A stretch of DNA of 64,000 bases from Bacteroides sp. 51 (GTDB lineage: Bacteria > Bacteroidota > Bacteroidia > Bacteroidales > Bacteroidaceae), in contig NZ_QVMI01000023.1 in assembly GCF_010500965.1 (NCBI RefSeq), positions 506 to 64,505 on the forward strand. The letters are read 5' to 3'. The notes beneath the pieces were generated by a model. It had not been told where the DNA came from. It searched no databases and saw nothing but the letters and a program-made list of their open reading frames with translations. How positions within the stretch are numbered: position 1 is the stretch's first letter; the number at the start of each line of letters is the position of its first letter. Position numbers and translations under genes: made by a program. Positions 49,184 through 57,959 of this stretch are shown piece by piece.

Positions 49184-52100
49184 TCATTCTATTTCATTAG
49201 GATTTGTTACAAAATCATATTCAGTGATTGTTTTAAATGAACTCCAGTTTGTTGCCGATGCATACCGTTCCCGACAACCGATGGGAACAAATAAATCAAT
49301 CTTTTCAAAATTATCATCCCATCCTTTTTGAATGGTAGGCGGCACTAATGCCTTGCAGTACAACGTCTCAATTCCACTTTCCCGAGTGGTATAAGACATC
49401 CACATAACAGTATTAGCCGGCAAGACAAATACTCTAAGATTATCAGGACTACCCATGAAAACATTGTCTTTAATCGTTAAGTCTTCTGTTCCACCATCTT
49501 CAAAGATGACCTTACTCACCGCACTACGATAAAAAGAACTACCACCCAGTGATGTTAAGCTTTTGGGGAGTTTGACAATCGCTAAATTAGGTGTATTCGC
49601 AAAGGCATACATTGATACCTCTTTCAAGTTGACAAAGTAGTTTTTCATGTCCGAAAGATCGACTATTGCCGAATTTTGTGCAAAATACGCCGGTATAGTG
49701 GTTACAGCTTCAATCATACTTCTTGTCACTCCCTGCCCATCTCCCCATTTTGCGATACACAACTTCTGGAATTCTGCATCTTTGAAACGCAAATAGAAGC
49801 CACCTTTAATTGTTAATTCCAATTTTGGGAAACGTTCACGGATAATATCAAGAGAATTTTCATACACATCAGCATAGATCGTCAACTTACCATCCAATAC
49901 CGGGTGGTTACTTTCTCCAGCCAATCCTTCGCTATTCAACCCTACATACTCGCCGTTGGCCAATTGTGCCAATCTGTCAAGGATATACGCACCATTACTC
50001 TCAGTGTAGGTCGCATCGAATCCCACAGCGCGTACACGTTTCAGCGCATGGTTACTTCCTTGTGCATCTTGCGCTTCCATCACCCGAATAAGTAAATCAA
50101 TCGGATTGATCATTTCGCAGTCCTGCACATAGAAGTCGGTTATCATTTCATCGCACAAAGAGATATTTACATTCTCCGAACGAAGAACGGGGAAGTTCCG
50201 CAGCATCAGGTAAGTATTGTAAGCGGAGAAACCAACCTTTTCCAGTCCCCCACCCTCGGGCAGTTTGATTTGCGCCAGCGAAGTCCCTTCTACATAGATT
50301 TCTTTCAAGTGAATACACGAAGAAACATCCAGAGAACCGGAAAGCGTGGCAATACGCGACAAGTCAATCAATCGAACAGACGGACAGTTGGATACCGTCA
50401 ATCCGGTGATAGAGATGGTTATGGGCTCTGTCTTATGCCCTAACGTGATTTCCTGAAGCCTTCGGCCTTGTACGATCATTGTACCCGAAACGTTTTTATC
50501 ATGCCATTGGCCGATACTTTTCAGATAACTTGCGCCCTGGATGTTATTCTGTTGGTCACCTGCCCCTCCCAGGTCAATGACTATTTGGCAAGACTCACCA
50601 TTTTTTGTCCGTTCACCTCGGATGATGGATGTACCCGAAGCGATTGCAGGATAAATATCCATTGCCGGAACTAGATTATATACAATCTCATCACCGGCAG
50701 CACGAACGGTAATAATATCAGTGCCATCGGCAGAGAATATTCCGTAAGAATATTTACTCATCATATACAGGACACGTTTCTTAAACCAAGCCGTTTCGGC
50801 AGAATAGAAATCGCCATGACTTTGGGTAATAGGATCGGTATCATTCGAATAATCACCAGCTATGTATGACAACTTTGCATCTTCGTAGCGTTTAGCATCC
50901 GAGTTAAATAAGGTAGTCGGGAAGTATTTCTTTACACTTAGATAGTACTTCTTGTAGAATCCATATATTTTATCGTATGGCGTTCCGGAAGACATTCCGC
51001 TTAGAGATTCCATAGCACGCATCATATTCCGCATACCAATGGTTATCTCGGCAGGGTATGCCAACTCCAGTAGATTCCAGAAGTTTGAGGTTTCTCCATT
51101 CCAAACCGCACCACCATTATCGTAAAAGTCATGCACTTCCACCCAGTAAGGCTTCTTATCCTGACCTTGATTGTCAATCGGGAATATAGTATCCATATCA
51201 TCCTGTCGCCACTTCCATTTATCACCGGTGCCTCCGAAGTTGTATAAGTAGGTATTTTTTGCCCTGTTATCCGTACCGGCCACAAACTCGATAAAGTTGG
51301 TATGGAATATGGCATCATTAATATCGAAGTGTGCAGGTGCTTCCTGGCGGAACTTTTCTATTCTAGCCTTGATAAATAATTCATTCAGTTTATCAACTGT
51401 TTTTCCTGTGAGGTCGGAAGTACTTAGGCCATAGCCTTTATCGACCAGTTGAGTAATCAGGTTGATATTTCCTGCTCCGATATCAGAAGGAATAAAAAGC
51501 CCGGCGGCAGCTTCATAATAGTAAACGTTGTACTGATTCGCATCGCCTGCTTTAGCAATCCAATATTCATAGCCGGTTGAACGGTAATTAATGACATCTG
51601 CATTCAGTTGGTCGAGCGTGCCGTTGTACGGACGCAAACGGTTGGAGCATTCATAAACTAAATTATATGCGGGAATAAAAAGTGAGATATTCGCTTCTTT
51701 CCCTGCGTTAAAGTCCCATGCATTGGCTTCGTTATACTGAAAGGCCTCCTCTTCCTCATTATATTTTATCCGGTCGAGATTGGGATTCCAGGGCACGCGG
51801 AACAAAGTAGCCAGTGGTGCATTGTCAGATCCTTCAATAGCAATAAGTCCGGGATACTTTTTCTTGTCGAATCCAAAGCAATTCACATCGCCTTTATCTG
51901 GTCCCATTGTAAATTGTCCCATACATGTGTACACCCACTCTCCGTCTTCGTTCAGTTGTTTGCTGAAACCGATAAAGGGTTCCTGGTAGACTGCGGTACG
52001 TACTTTGTTATCTGCTGCAATGGCGGGATTAGTCAGGCCTAATTGTTTACTTAAATCGTTGAATGCATTTACAGAACCGTTTTTATGGTCTTGCATACTC

Positions 52101-54538
52101 GACGCCCAGTTTTTCTTTGCCGTAATACGACTCATTTTCGGTGTTACATTTGGAAACAGATTAATGAGTTGGTTTTCTGTTGTTCCATCGGCGTAAGTTG
52201 TTACCGAATCGGCAGATTTATCTACACGCATGCGCACATTCCATTCCCAGTACTTTTTAGAAGATGTACCTTGTCCGTCGAAATTCACATTTGTGACCGT
52301 ACAATGCGGTTTCTTATTGCCTGCGAAATAGACTTCCAGTGTTCCTTTCCGTTCGGAAGGATTAGACAATCGCGGAAATGGCTTATCGAATACGAAGCAG
52401 TTATACTGATCTACAGCATTCAGAAAGTCGATTTCTTTTGCAGCCGAATCCAGTACATCGTTTATTTCCACTTCTTTTTCTTTCTCGGACGTAGTGGGAA
52501 GCCAACTGATATAATTTTTCTGTATCCCTTCGGAAGTGAGTGCGGCATCATACACGCGGATACCATAAATGTCTATATCTGCTTCTTTGCTTCCAATAAC
52601 AATTGGGGCTTCATGGGCAAAGTAATCATTTGATTCATAATTGAATACGCGATTCTTTACTCCGTTAACATACAAGCAGCACAAATTGAATCCACCATTA
52701 CCGTAGGCATCCGGCATAATGGTAAGTGCCATACGGATACGTACTTCATTGTCTATGGGCAGGTTTTGTGTTGTAGCATCGTGCATGGACTGAGAGAACA
52801 TAATCATTTCTTCGGAGGAGATTTTTAATCCGATGAATGATTCTCCCGAAGGCGTGGCGATGTTGATGATGGTATCTGTACCATCTACTACATTGTATGC
52901 CCTGAAATCAAATTCGATTGTTTTACCTGTCCGGGCACTTTCTTTAAGGAAAGGCCGGTAATCGATGGTGCATTGCGATCCGGCAAGGATGCGTAATACT
53001 TTTGCACCTTCGCTATCTGTTTGCCAGCCGTCGTTACCCCAGTTAAAGTCGAGCCACGATGTTGATATAGCCGCTCCGGTCATTTCATTGATAACATATT
53101 TCCGGTTGGCCTGGTTATTTGTGCGTGATTTGGGATTCATCAAAAACACAGCACCAGCTACAGCCGAGTAACCCACCGAGTTCTCAACGTTGAAAGTCAT
53201 ATCTTCAGTTATCTTCCCGTTATTATCTTCTACGGATACCCATATCTGAAAGTCTGATTCGTCGATCGTTTCGATCTCCATTGGAAAAGAGAACGTGTGC
53301 CTGGCATTAGTAGTTATTGAGTCCTCTACCGACTGGAATACATTTCCTGTATCCTTTCTGACGGTAAAAGTTGCGGCGGTAATTGTAGCCGCCCCGTCGT
53401 AGATGGCATACTCGAAAAGTACATTATCCACCCAGTTGATTGCTTTGTCGGCCACGTTATTGATGCACATAAGCTTCTTAAGGGAACCATCCATAGCGCA
53501 CATAATATCGAATTGCACCACCTTTGTTTGTATGGTGTTATCCGAGTTGGAGATGTTGGCTTTTACCCTGAAAACTCCCTCACTCCCGGGGTACGGTATA
53601 CTATAATTATATGCTGTTTCAGTATAGGTAGCTGTTCCGATATTCACATTATACTCTGCTGAATAGTCGTTATCAACACCCATTATTGACACATATAAGG
53701 TCTTGCTGATATTACCGCCAATCATAAAAGGAATGGTAATATTGCCTAAATAGGTCGTCCACCAGTGGAAGTTAGGCGCTGCAAGAGATAGTGTGGTTAA
53801 TTGAATGTTATAAGTATATGCAGGCGTTGTTTCACCTGTGACCTCTCCCGTCACACATACCATAATGGAGTTGACTCCGGATACTAAATATTCGGCAACG
53901 TCGAATAACGTAGGTGTTATCGAGTTAACATAGAATTCCTTAACTACTGTATATTCCGCATTGGCTGAGTTCTTAATCAATATTTGACACATACCCCGCT
54001 CTCCGGTATTTTCAAAAGGTTCTTTAGAGGAATACCTCTCTTGAGATACAAATGTAAAGTTCAACACACAGGGTTGCCCCGATTGCGCGGCAAAACTTTT
54101 TTCCATATTATTAACAACGCGAACAGTTCGCTGTATTCCCGGTTCTCCACCGTTACCAAGAAGCTTGATTTCCCAAGCGGTTCCCGTCCATACATAAAAC
54201 TGATCTTCTTCTTTTACATAGCAGAGCATGCCTTCACGTAGTAAAGATTTCGGAATGGCTTCTAACTCGCTCATTGCAGTCACGCTCTTGAAGCTCTCTA
54301 AAGAAAGCAGTGAGGTAGGCACCCATTTTTCCGTATCAGTCAAACGTACAAGGATATCATCGGTTGCAGAAATGCCATTCGCCGAACTGTCAACGTTAGA
54401 TAATCCGCCTATCGCAGGGCTGCCGCCGCTACTATTGCCAGGCACCTCAATTAGTTCATTGATTTTACTGACTATCTCGTTCATTTCGTCGGCTTTTAGC
54501 ACCGCACCTTTTACAAATGTTTTATTTAATTTATCCAT
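49184..54538 (-). CDS. Giant tail fibre-like protein with LamG-like, CotH-like and BspA-type LRR regions
   Basis: The 1784-residue protein is the probable host-contact part of the tail. It has a short phage-type N-terminus (Met-Asp-Lys-Leu-Asn-Lys-Thr-Phe), beta-rich repeats (about 130-460), a LamG/concanavalin-like sandwich (about 470-675), and a region at about 750-1190 that resembles CotH-kinase-like proteins. Gly-Gln-Gly-Thr-Ser-Ser-Lys-Lys-Tyr lies near 756 and an Asp1113-Asp-Met-Asp1116 motif after Tyr-Leu-Tyr-Asn-Phe-Gly. BspA-type leucine-rich repeats end the protein (about 1610-1784). No protease or lysozyme motif was seen. It lies at the end of the tail module before DUF4376 and lysis genes. 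Confidence 0.75.
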   Translation of the reverse strand: MDKLNKTFVKGAVLKADEMNEIVSKINELIEVPGNSSGGSPAIGGLSNVDSSANGISATDDILVRLTDTEKWVPTSLLSLESFKSVTAMSELEAIPKSLLREGMLCYVKEEDQFYVWTGTAWEIKLLGNGGEPGIQRTVRVVNNMEKSFAAQSGQPCVLNFTFVSQERYSSKEPFENTGERGMCQILIKNSANAEYTVVKEFYVNSITPTLFDVAEYLVSGVNSIMVCVTGEVTGETTPAYTYNIQLTTLSLAAPNFHWWTTYLGNITIPFMIGGNISKTLYVSIMGVDNDYSAEYNVNIGTATYTETAYNYSIPYPGSEGVFRVKANISNSDNTIQTKVVQFDIMCAMDGSLKKLMCINNVADKAINWVDNVLFEYAIYDGAATITAATFTVRKDTGNVFQSVEDSITTNARHTFSFPMEIETIDESDFQIWVSVEDNNGKITEDMTFNVENSVGYSAVAGAVFLMNPKSRTNNQANRKYVINEMTGAAISTSWLDFNWGNDGWQTDSEGAKVLRILAGSQCTIDYRPFLKESARTGKTIEFDFRAYNVVDGTDTIINIATPSGESFIGLKISSEEMIMFSQSMHDATTQNLPIDNEVRIRMALTIMPDAYGNGGFNLCCLYVNGVKNRVFNYESNDYFAHEAPIVIGSKEADIDIYGIRVYDAALTSEGIQKNYISWLPTTSEKEKEVEINDVLDSAAKEIDFLNAVDQYNCFVFDKPFPRLSNPSERKGTLEVYFAGNKKPHCTVTNVNFDGQGTSSKKYWEWNVRMRVDKSADSVTTYADGTTENQLINLFPNVTPKMSRITAKKNWASSMQDHKNGSVNAFNDLSKQLGLTNPAIAADNKVRTAVYQEPFIGFSKQLNEDGEWVYTCMGQFTMGPDKGDVNCFGFDKKKYPGLIAIEGSDNAPLATLFRVPWNPNLDRIKYNEEEEAFQYNEANAWDFNAGKEANISLFIPAYNLVYECSNRLRPYNGTLDQLNADVINYRSTGYEYWIAKAGDANQYNVYYYEAAAGLFIPSDIGAGNINLITQLVDKGYGLSTSDLTGKTVDKLNELFIKARIEKFRQEAPAHFDINDAIFHTNFIEFVAGTDNRAKNTYLYNFGGTGDKWKWRQDDMDTIFPIDNQGQDKKPYWVEVHDFYDNGGAVWNGETSNFWNLLELAYPAEITIGMRNMMRAMESLSGMSSGTPYDKIYGFYKKYYLSVKKYFPTTLFNSDAKRYEDAKLSYIAGDYSNDTDPITQSHGDFYSAETAWFKKRVLYMMSKYSYGIFSADGTDIITVRAAGDEIVYNLVPAMDIYPAIASGTSIIRGERTKNGESCQIVIDLGGAGDQQNNIQGASYLKSIGQWHDKNVSGTMIVQGRRLQEITLGHKTEPITISITGLTVSNCPSVRLIDLSRIATLSGSLDVSSCIHLKEIYVEGTSLAQIKLPEGGGLEKVGFSAYNTYLMLRNFPVLRSENVNISLCDEMITDFYVQDCEMINPIDLLIRVMEAQDAQGSNHALKRVRAVGFDATYTESNGAYILDRLAQLANGEYVGLNSEGLAGESNHPVLDGKLTIYADVYENSLDIIRERFPKLELTIKGGFYLRFKDAEFQKLCIAKWGDGQGVTRSMIEAVTTIPAYFAQNSAIVDLSDMKNYFVNLKEVSMYAFANTPNLAIVKLPKSLTSLGGSSFYRSAVSKVIFEDGGTEDLTIKDNVFMGSPDNLRVFVLPANTVMWMSYTTRESGIETLYCKALVPPTIQKGWDDNFEKIDLFVPIGCRERYASATNWSSFKTITEYDFVTNPNEIE

Positions 54539-54539
54539 A

Positions 54540-54755
54540 TCATCCTAAAATGTTTTCATTTAAAATTCCAGTATTTAAAATAAAAGTAAAATCTACAGCC
54601 TCTATTGCACCTCGAGCGGACAATGCGTGTAGTATTAAACTTGTATCGAGCATATTCGTATCAGCCATATCACTCTCTATACGGCTGATAACAGCATTCG
54701 TGGTTCTTCCATCATCCACGAAGCGGGTATTTAATATAAATTTGATGTAACCCAT
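54540..54755 (-). CDS. Small phage tail-module protein, unknown
   Basis: This 71-residue protein lacks a membrane helix or known motif. It begins Met-Gly-Tyr-Ile-Lys-Phe-Ile-Leu-Asn-Thr-Arg-Phe and ends one base before the giant fibre-like gene starts. Close packing between two phage genes and a Met start directly after the preceding stop support it as real. The function is unknown. Confidence 0.6.
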   Translation of the reverse strand: MGYIKFILNTRFVDDGRTTNAVISRIESDMADTNMLDTSLILHALSARGAIEAVDFTFILNTGILNENILG

Positions 54756-54756
54756 A

Positions 54757-55068
54757 TCAGCTTAACTCTTTGATTGTGTTTCCTGTTAGTTCCATATAGT
54801 CCCCCTCATTTAATTGTTCGTTGATTGCATCTATAAATGCTGGGGTACAATAAGCATTTGCGGCCGTCTGAATTAGTACTAAATCCTCTTCTGTGACTTC
54901 CATTTCTCCCTCACTATTAAATATCTTCATAGCGAGGTTTTTTGCCCGGATTCCGCTGCACTTGGAATAAAGAACATCTGCAAATGACTCTCGGACATCA
55001 CCGGTTAAAACCTCTTTTTTCGAGATACCGGTGTAAATTGATAATTCTTTAAAATTTAATTTATTTAT
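54757..55068 (-). CDS. Phage protein lacking a standard start codon
   Basis: An open frame of about 108 codons follows in frame after the stop of the gene ending at 55081 and runs to a TGA at 54757-54759, one base before the next gene's ATG. The translation looks genuine: Leu-Asn-Phe-Lys-Glu-Leu-Ser-Ile-Tyr-Thr-Gly-Ile-Ser, then Gly-Asp-Val-Arg-Glu-Ser-Phe-Ala-Asp and Ala-Met-Lys-Ile-Phe-Asn-Ser-Glu-Gly-Glu. I recall similar small tail-module proteins in Bacteroides phages. There is no ATG, GTG or TTG before codon 52; ATA at 55068-55066 is the best placed alternative. It may use a rare start, be translated by readthrough, or be a decayed gene. Confidence 0.6.
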   Translation of the reverse strand: MNKLNFKELSIYTGISKKEVLTGDVRESFADVLYSKCSGIRAKNLAMKIFNSEGEMEVTEEDLVLIQTAANAYCTPAFIDAINEQLNEGDYMELTGNTIKELS

Positions 55069-55080
55069 ATAGGTGTTTTT

Positions 55081-57957
55081 TTAATTTGAATGATTTAATA
55101 TTTGATAGCGAAAACCGTCTACTTTGGTAATTAAAACAATAATTGAATCACCTGCCTCCATTTTGTAGTTCACAAGCCCCTCATTGTGGTTGTAAATACC
55201 AAGCAATGTTATACTCTTTGAACCTGGTCGAACTCTAAAAGTTACCATCGTTGCAAAATCATTAGGCAAGGAACTTACTCCAAACTGCCTCGCAACGGAT
55301 GCCTCAGTCGGGAGAGTTACTTCCGTACCGCTATAATTAGGCTGATTATAGTACATCAGAATGATATTACGCTGAGAAAAGTCAACACTATAATCTCCAC
55401 TACCGAAAGTCAGCAGCTCGGCTTTTGTGTTAATAAAAGCCGGAGCCTTTAATGCAGCATCGGAACTGATCCCGTAATTCTTTGTACCGCCGGAAACACT
55501 GATAAAGAGTCCGTAATTAGCTTGGTCGAAGCCATAAGTACTAAAGGTATTCGGGTGGTTATTAACAATTCGCCCGGTTGCCGTAAACGCACCGCCAGCC
55601 GTAGCAGGTATAACATCGTCACCAAACATTGCATACCCACTCGTACCACCTACCCGAAAGAAGTTATCATAGATGGCAAGTCCACCACCGGAGCCTTGGG
55701 CGGTAGTATCCGCCCCAATGCGACCATTAGCCAAGATAAAACCACCAATTTTACCGTTTTTGATGTTGGCATTATTCAATGATATGTCATTTAATGTAGC
55801 ATTATTCCCAATTATATCTCCTGACAATGTCAAATTGTTGGCTGTAACGTTGTTCAAAGTCATATTACCATTCACATCTACCATGAATGTATCATTTGCC
55901 ACGATATTCCCGTTAAACCGAATCTGATCGGCTGATATCACAGCATTCGAGATCAAACGCCCGGCTTCAGTCTCTGTAATGAAAGTACTGATTTCAGCAC
56001 GTTTAGCATACCCATCAGCTTCGGCACGTTCAGAAAACATCTGTGCAAATCCCGCCTCTGTGACAAGACCGGACATCTTTGTCATATCTACATGCCCATT
56101 CTCATCATACACAATCTCTTTTCCGTACAACAGCGAAAAATCTGCCGTTGTCACTAACCCTGAAGTTTTAATATTTGTAATCTTGCCGTTATCATCAAAG
56201 CCTATCTTATCTACCAAAGCGGAGATTGAAGTCTCCATTACGTTAATGGCTGAAGTATTTGTTGACGCTACACTTTCCGCCGACTGTGCGATACTCAATG
56301 CGCTAACCGCAGATTCTGCGGCCTTGGAAGCGTCACTTATGCCTTTGTTTGCAAGAGTTTTAGCTGCCTCAATGCCTTTCTCAGAATCAGTCACAGCAAT
56401 AACAATACTATTCCCTAAGTTCTCCAGGTATGCCGTTGTTGCCGACGAAGAGTACCCCCAGTGAGATATTGAAAATGCGGTTCCCTTCTTTTTCGCAGTC
56501 TTACAGACAAGCGAGTCGTTTTTATAAGAAACTGTATTATCCTCATAGGTAGCATTCACCCACAAATCACCAATATCGTAAGCGTCTTCGGATGTAGGCT
56601 GTTCAACAAATACTCGTCGTTTGCTATCTGCTGTATCTTGGGCTTTAGATGCTTTTTCCAATGCCCGGATGGTATCCTGATCAGCTATACTATTCCAGCT
56701 ATACGTACCGTTTGCGTTCTTTTCAAATCGCCAGGCAAGCCCGCTTTCCCGGTTGTAGAACATATCCTGTTCGTGCAGCGTTTTTAACGCAGCGGTAGTC
56801 CAATCGGATGCAGGGATATTATTCAACGTCGGTTCGTAATCAAAGAACCACAGGGTGTATTCCTTGTCTGCTTGCTCTCTTACGATGTCGACATTAGTTT
56901 GTAACGTGTCGATTATATCATCATAGTTCTTTCCTGTAGCCTCAGAGATAAACTTTGCTTTGATTGTGCTCACTTCGGGGTTCAGGTCTATTTTCGGTTG
57001 CGGAAGATGATAATCATTGATACCGTTATACACGCGTATGTATGGCCCCCCATCGGTTATGCTGTCATTACTGATAGCCCCCTGACGGGATGTTTCCGTT
57101 TTGTTACCTAAATGGACTATCTCATCACCAACTTCCGGAACAACACTACCCGCATCACAATCAGTTTTAGACAGATCAATATAATCCGTCCCTACACCAG
57201 CAACGAGTCTCCAATAATAACGATTACCCAGTACACCACCGGATTGTTTCGTTAGATTGAACGTTTGGCAAATAGCTAGGTCGGAAGGCTGGAAGAAGCA
57301 CTTCACCTCGCAACCATCGGCATCTGTTGACTTGAAATAACAGCGATACACAGCACCAACATCTACCACCTTGTTGCAGACAATACCGCCACCTGGTGTT
57401 ATCCACTGTTTGCCACCTACGTAATAGGAGCGATTCACCTGTATTTCTTCAACCGTCATTTTACGACGGATATTAACGAAGTCTATATCCAGGTGATAGT
57501 TCCCCGCTTTATCCTGATAGATACCGAAACCGGTAGATCCACCAGAGAAGTTCTCTGAGACTATATCTCTTAGCAATGTAATCTCATTCAACGTTGCTGT
57601 ACCTTTCACATTTATGCCCTCAATGAAGGTCATTAGCTTTTCTATCGTCTCTGCGATATCCTTACGCACGTATCTGTCGTCGTTGTCATTTTGGCCGCCT
57701 ACAATATCCAGCTTACAATGAAATACCCCTTGGGCGCTATCGTCCGGCATCCCGGGGTCTATTACGAGCTTATAAACCGAACCGCCCTTTATTGATATGA
57801 TTTGCCCGGGATAAGGTACATACGCTTTGTTGGCATTTTTGGCATACACGCGCGCATCTTCTATTGTATTAAATACTTCTGAGGAGTCCATAGGGCGGGG
57901 TGTCGTCCTCTTATATGTTGTTCCAAACGGAGTTCCCGTTAACTGTAATTCATTCAT
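55081..57957 (-). CDS. Large phage tail/baseplate protein with collagen-free fibre repeats
   Basis: This 958-residue structural protein has an N-terminal head (Met-Asn-Glu-Leu-Gln-Leu-Thr-Gly-Thr-Pro-Phe-Gly), Asp/Asn-rich segments and a helical Ala-rich stretch (about 475-560) likely forming a coiled-coil trimer. A series of short beta repeats follows (about 650-770: Gly-Asp-Ile-Ile-Gly-Asn-Asn, Asn-Asp-Ile-Ser-Leu-Asn-Asn-Ala-Asn-Ile), such as are seen in fibre shafts, then a C-terminal knob-like domain. It lies between the baseplate-like gene (two bases away) and the small start-less gene. It is probably a tail tip or fibre protein; the family was not named. Confidence 0.75.
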   Translation of the reverse strand: MNELQLTGTPFGTTYKRTTPRPMDSSEVFNTIEDARVYAKNANKAYVPYPGQIISIKGGSVYKLVIDPGMPDDSAQGVFHCKLDIVGGQNDNDDRYVRKDIAETIEKLMTFIEGINVKGTATLNEITLLRDIVSENFSGGSTGFGIYQDKAGNYHLDIDFVNIRRKMTVEEIQVNRSYYVGGKQWITPGGGIVCNKVVDVGAVYRCYFKSTDADGCEVKCFFQPSDLAICQTFNLTKQSGGVLGNRYYWRLVAGVGTDYIDLSKTDCDAGSVVPEVGDEIVHLGNKTETSRQGAISNDSITDGGPYIRVYNGINDYHLPQPKIDLNPEVSTIKAKFISEATGKNYDDIIDTLQTNVDIVREQADKEYTLWFFDYEPTLNNIPASDWTTAALKTLHEQDMFYNRESGLAWRFEKNANGTYSWNSIADQDTIRALEKASKAQDTADSKRRVFVEQPTSEDAYDIGDLWVNATYEDNTVSYKNDSLVCKTAKKKGTAFSISHWGYSSSATTAYLENLGNSIVIAVTDSEKGIEAAKTLANKGISDASKAAESAVSALSIAQSAESVASTNTSAINVMETSISALVDKIGFDDNGKITNIKTSGLVTTADFSLLYGKEIVYDENGHVDMTKMSGLVTEAGFAQMFSERAEADGYAKRAEISTFITETEAGRLISNAVISADQIRFNGNIVANDTFMVDVNGNMTLNNVTANNLTLSGDIIGNNATLNDISLNNANIKNGKIGGFILANGRIGADTTAQGSGGGLAIYDNFFRVGGTSGYAMFGDDVIPATAGGAFTATGRIVNNHPNTFSTYGFDQANYGLFISVSGGTKNYGISSDAALKAPAFINTKAELLTFGSGDYSVDFSQRNIILMYYNQPNYSGTEVTLPTEASVARQFGVSSLPNDFATMVTFRVRPGSKSITLLGIYNHNEGLVNYKMEAGDSIIVLITKVDGFRYQILNHSN

Positions 57958-57959
57958 GG

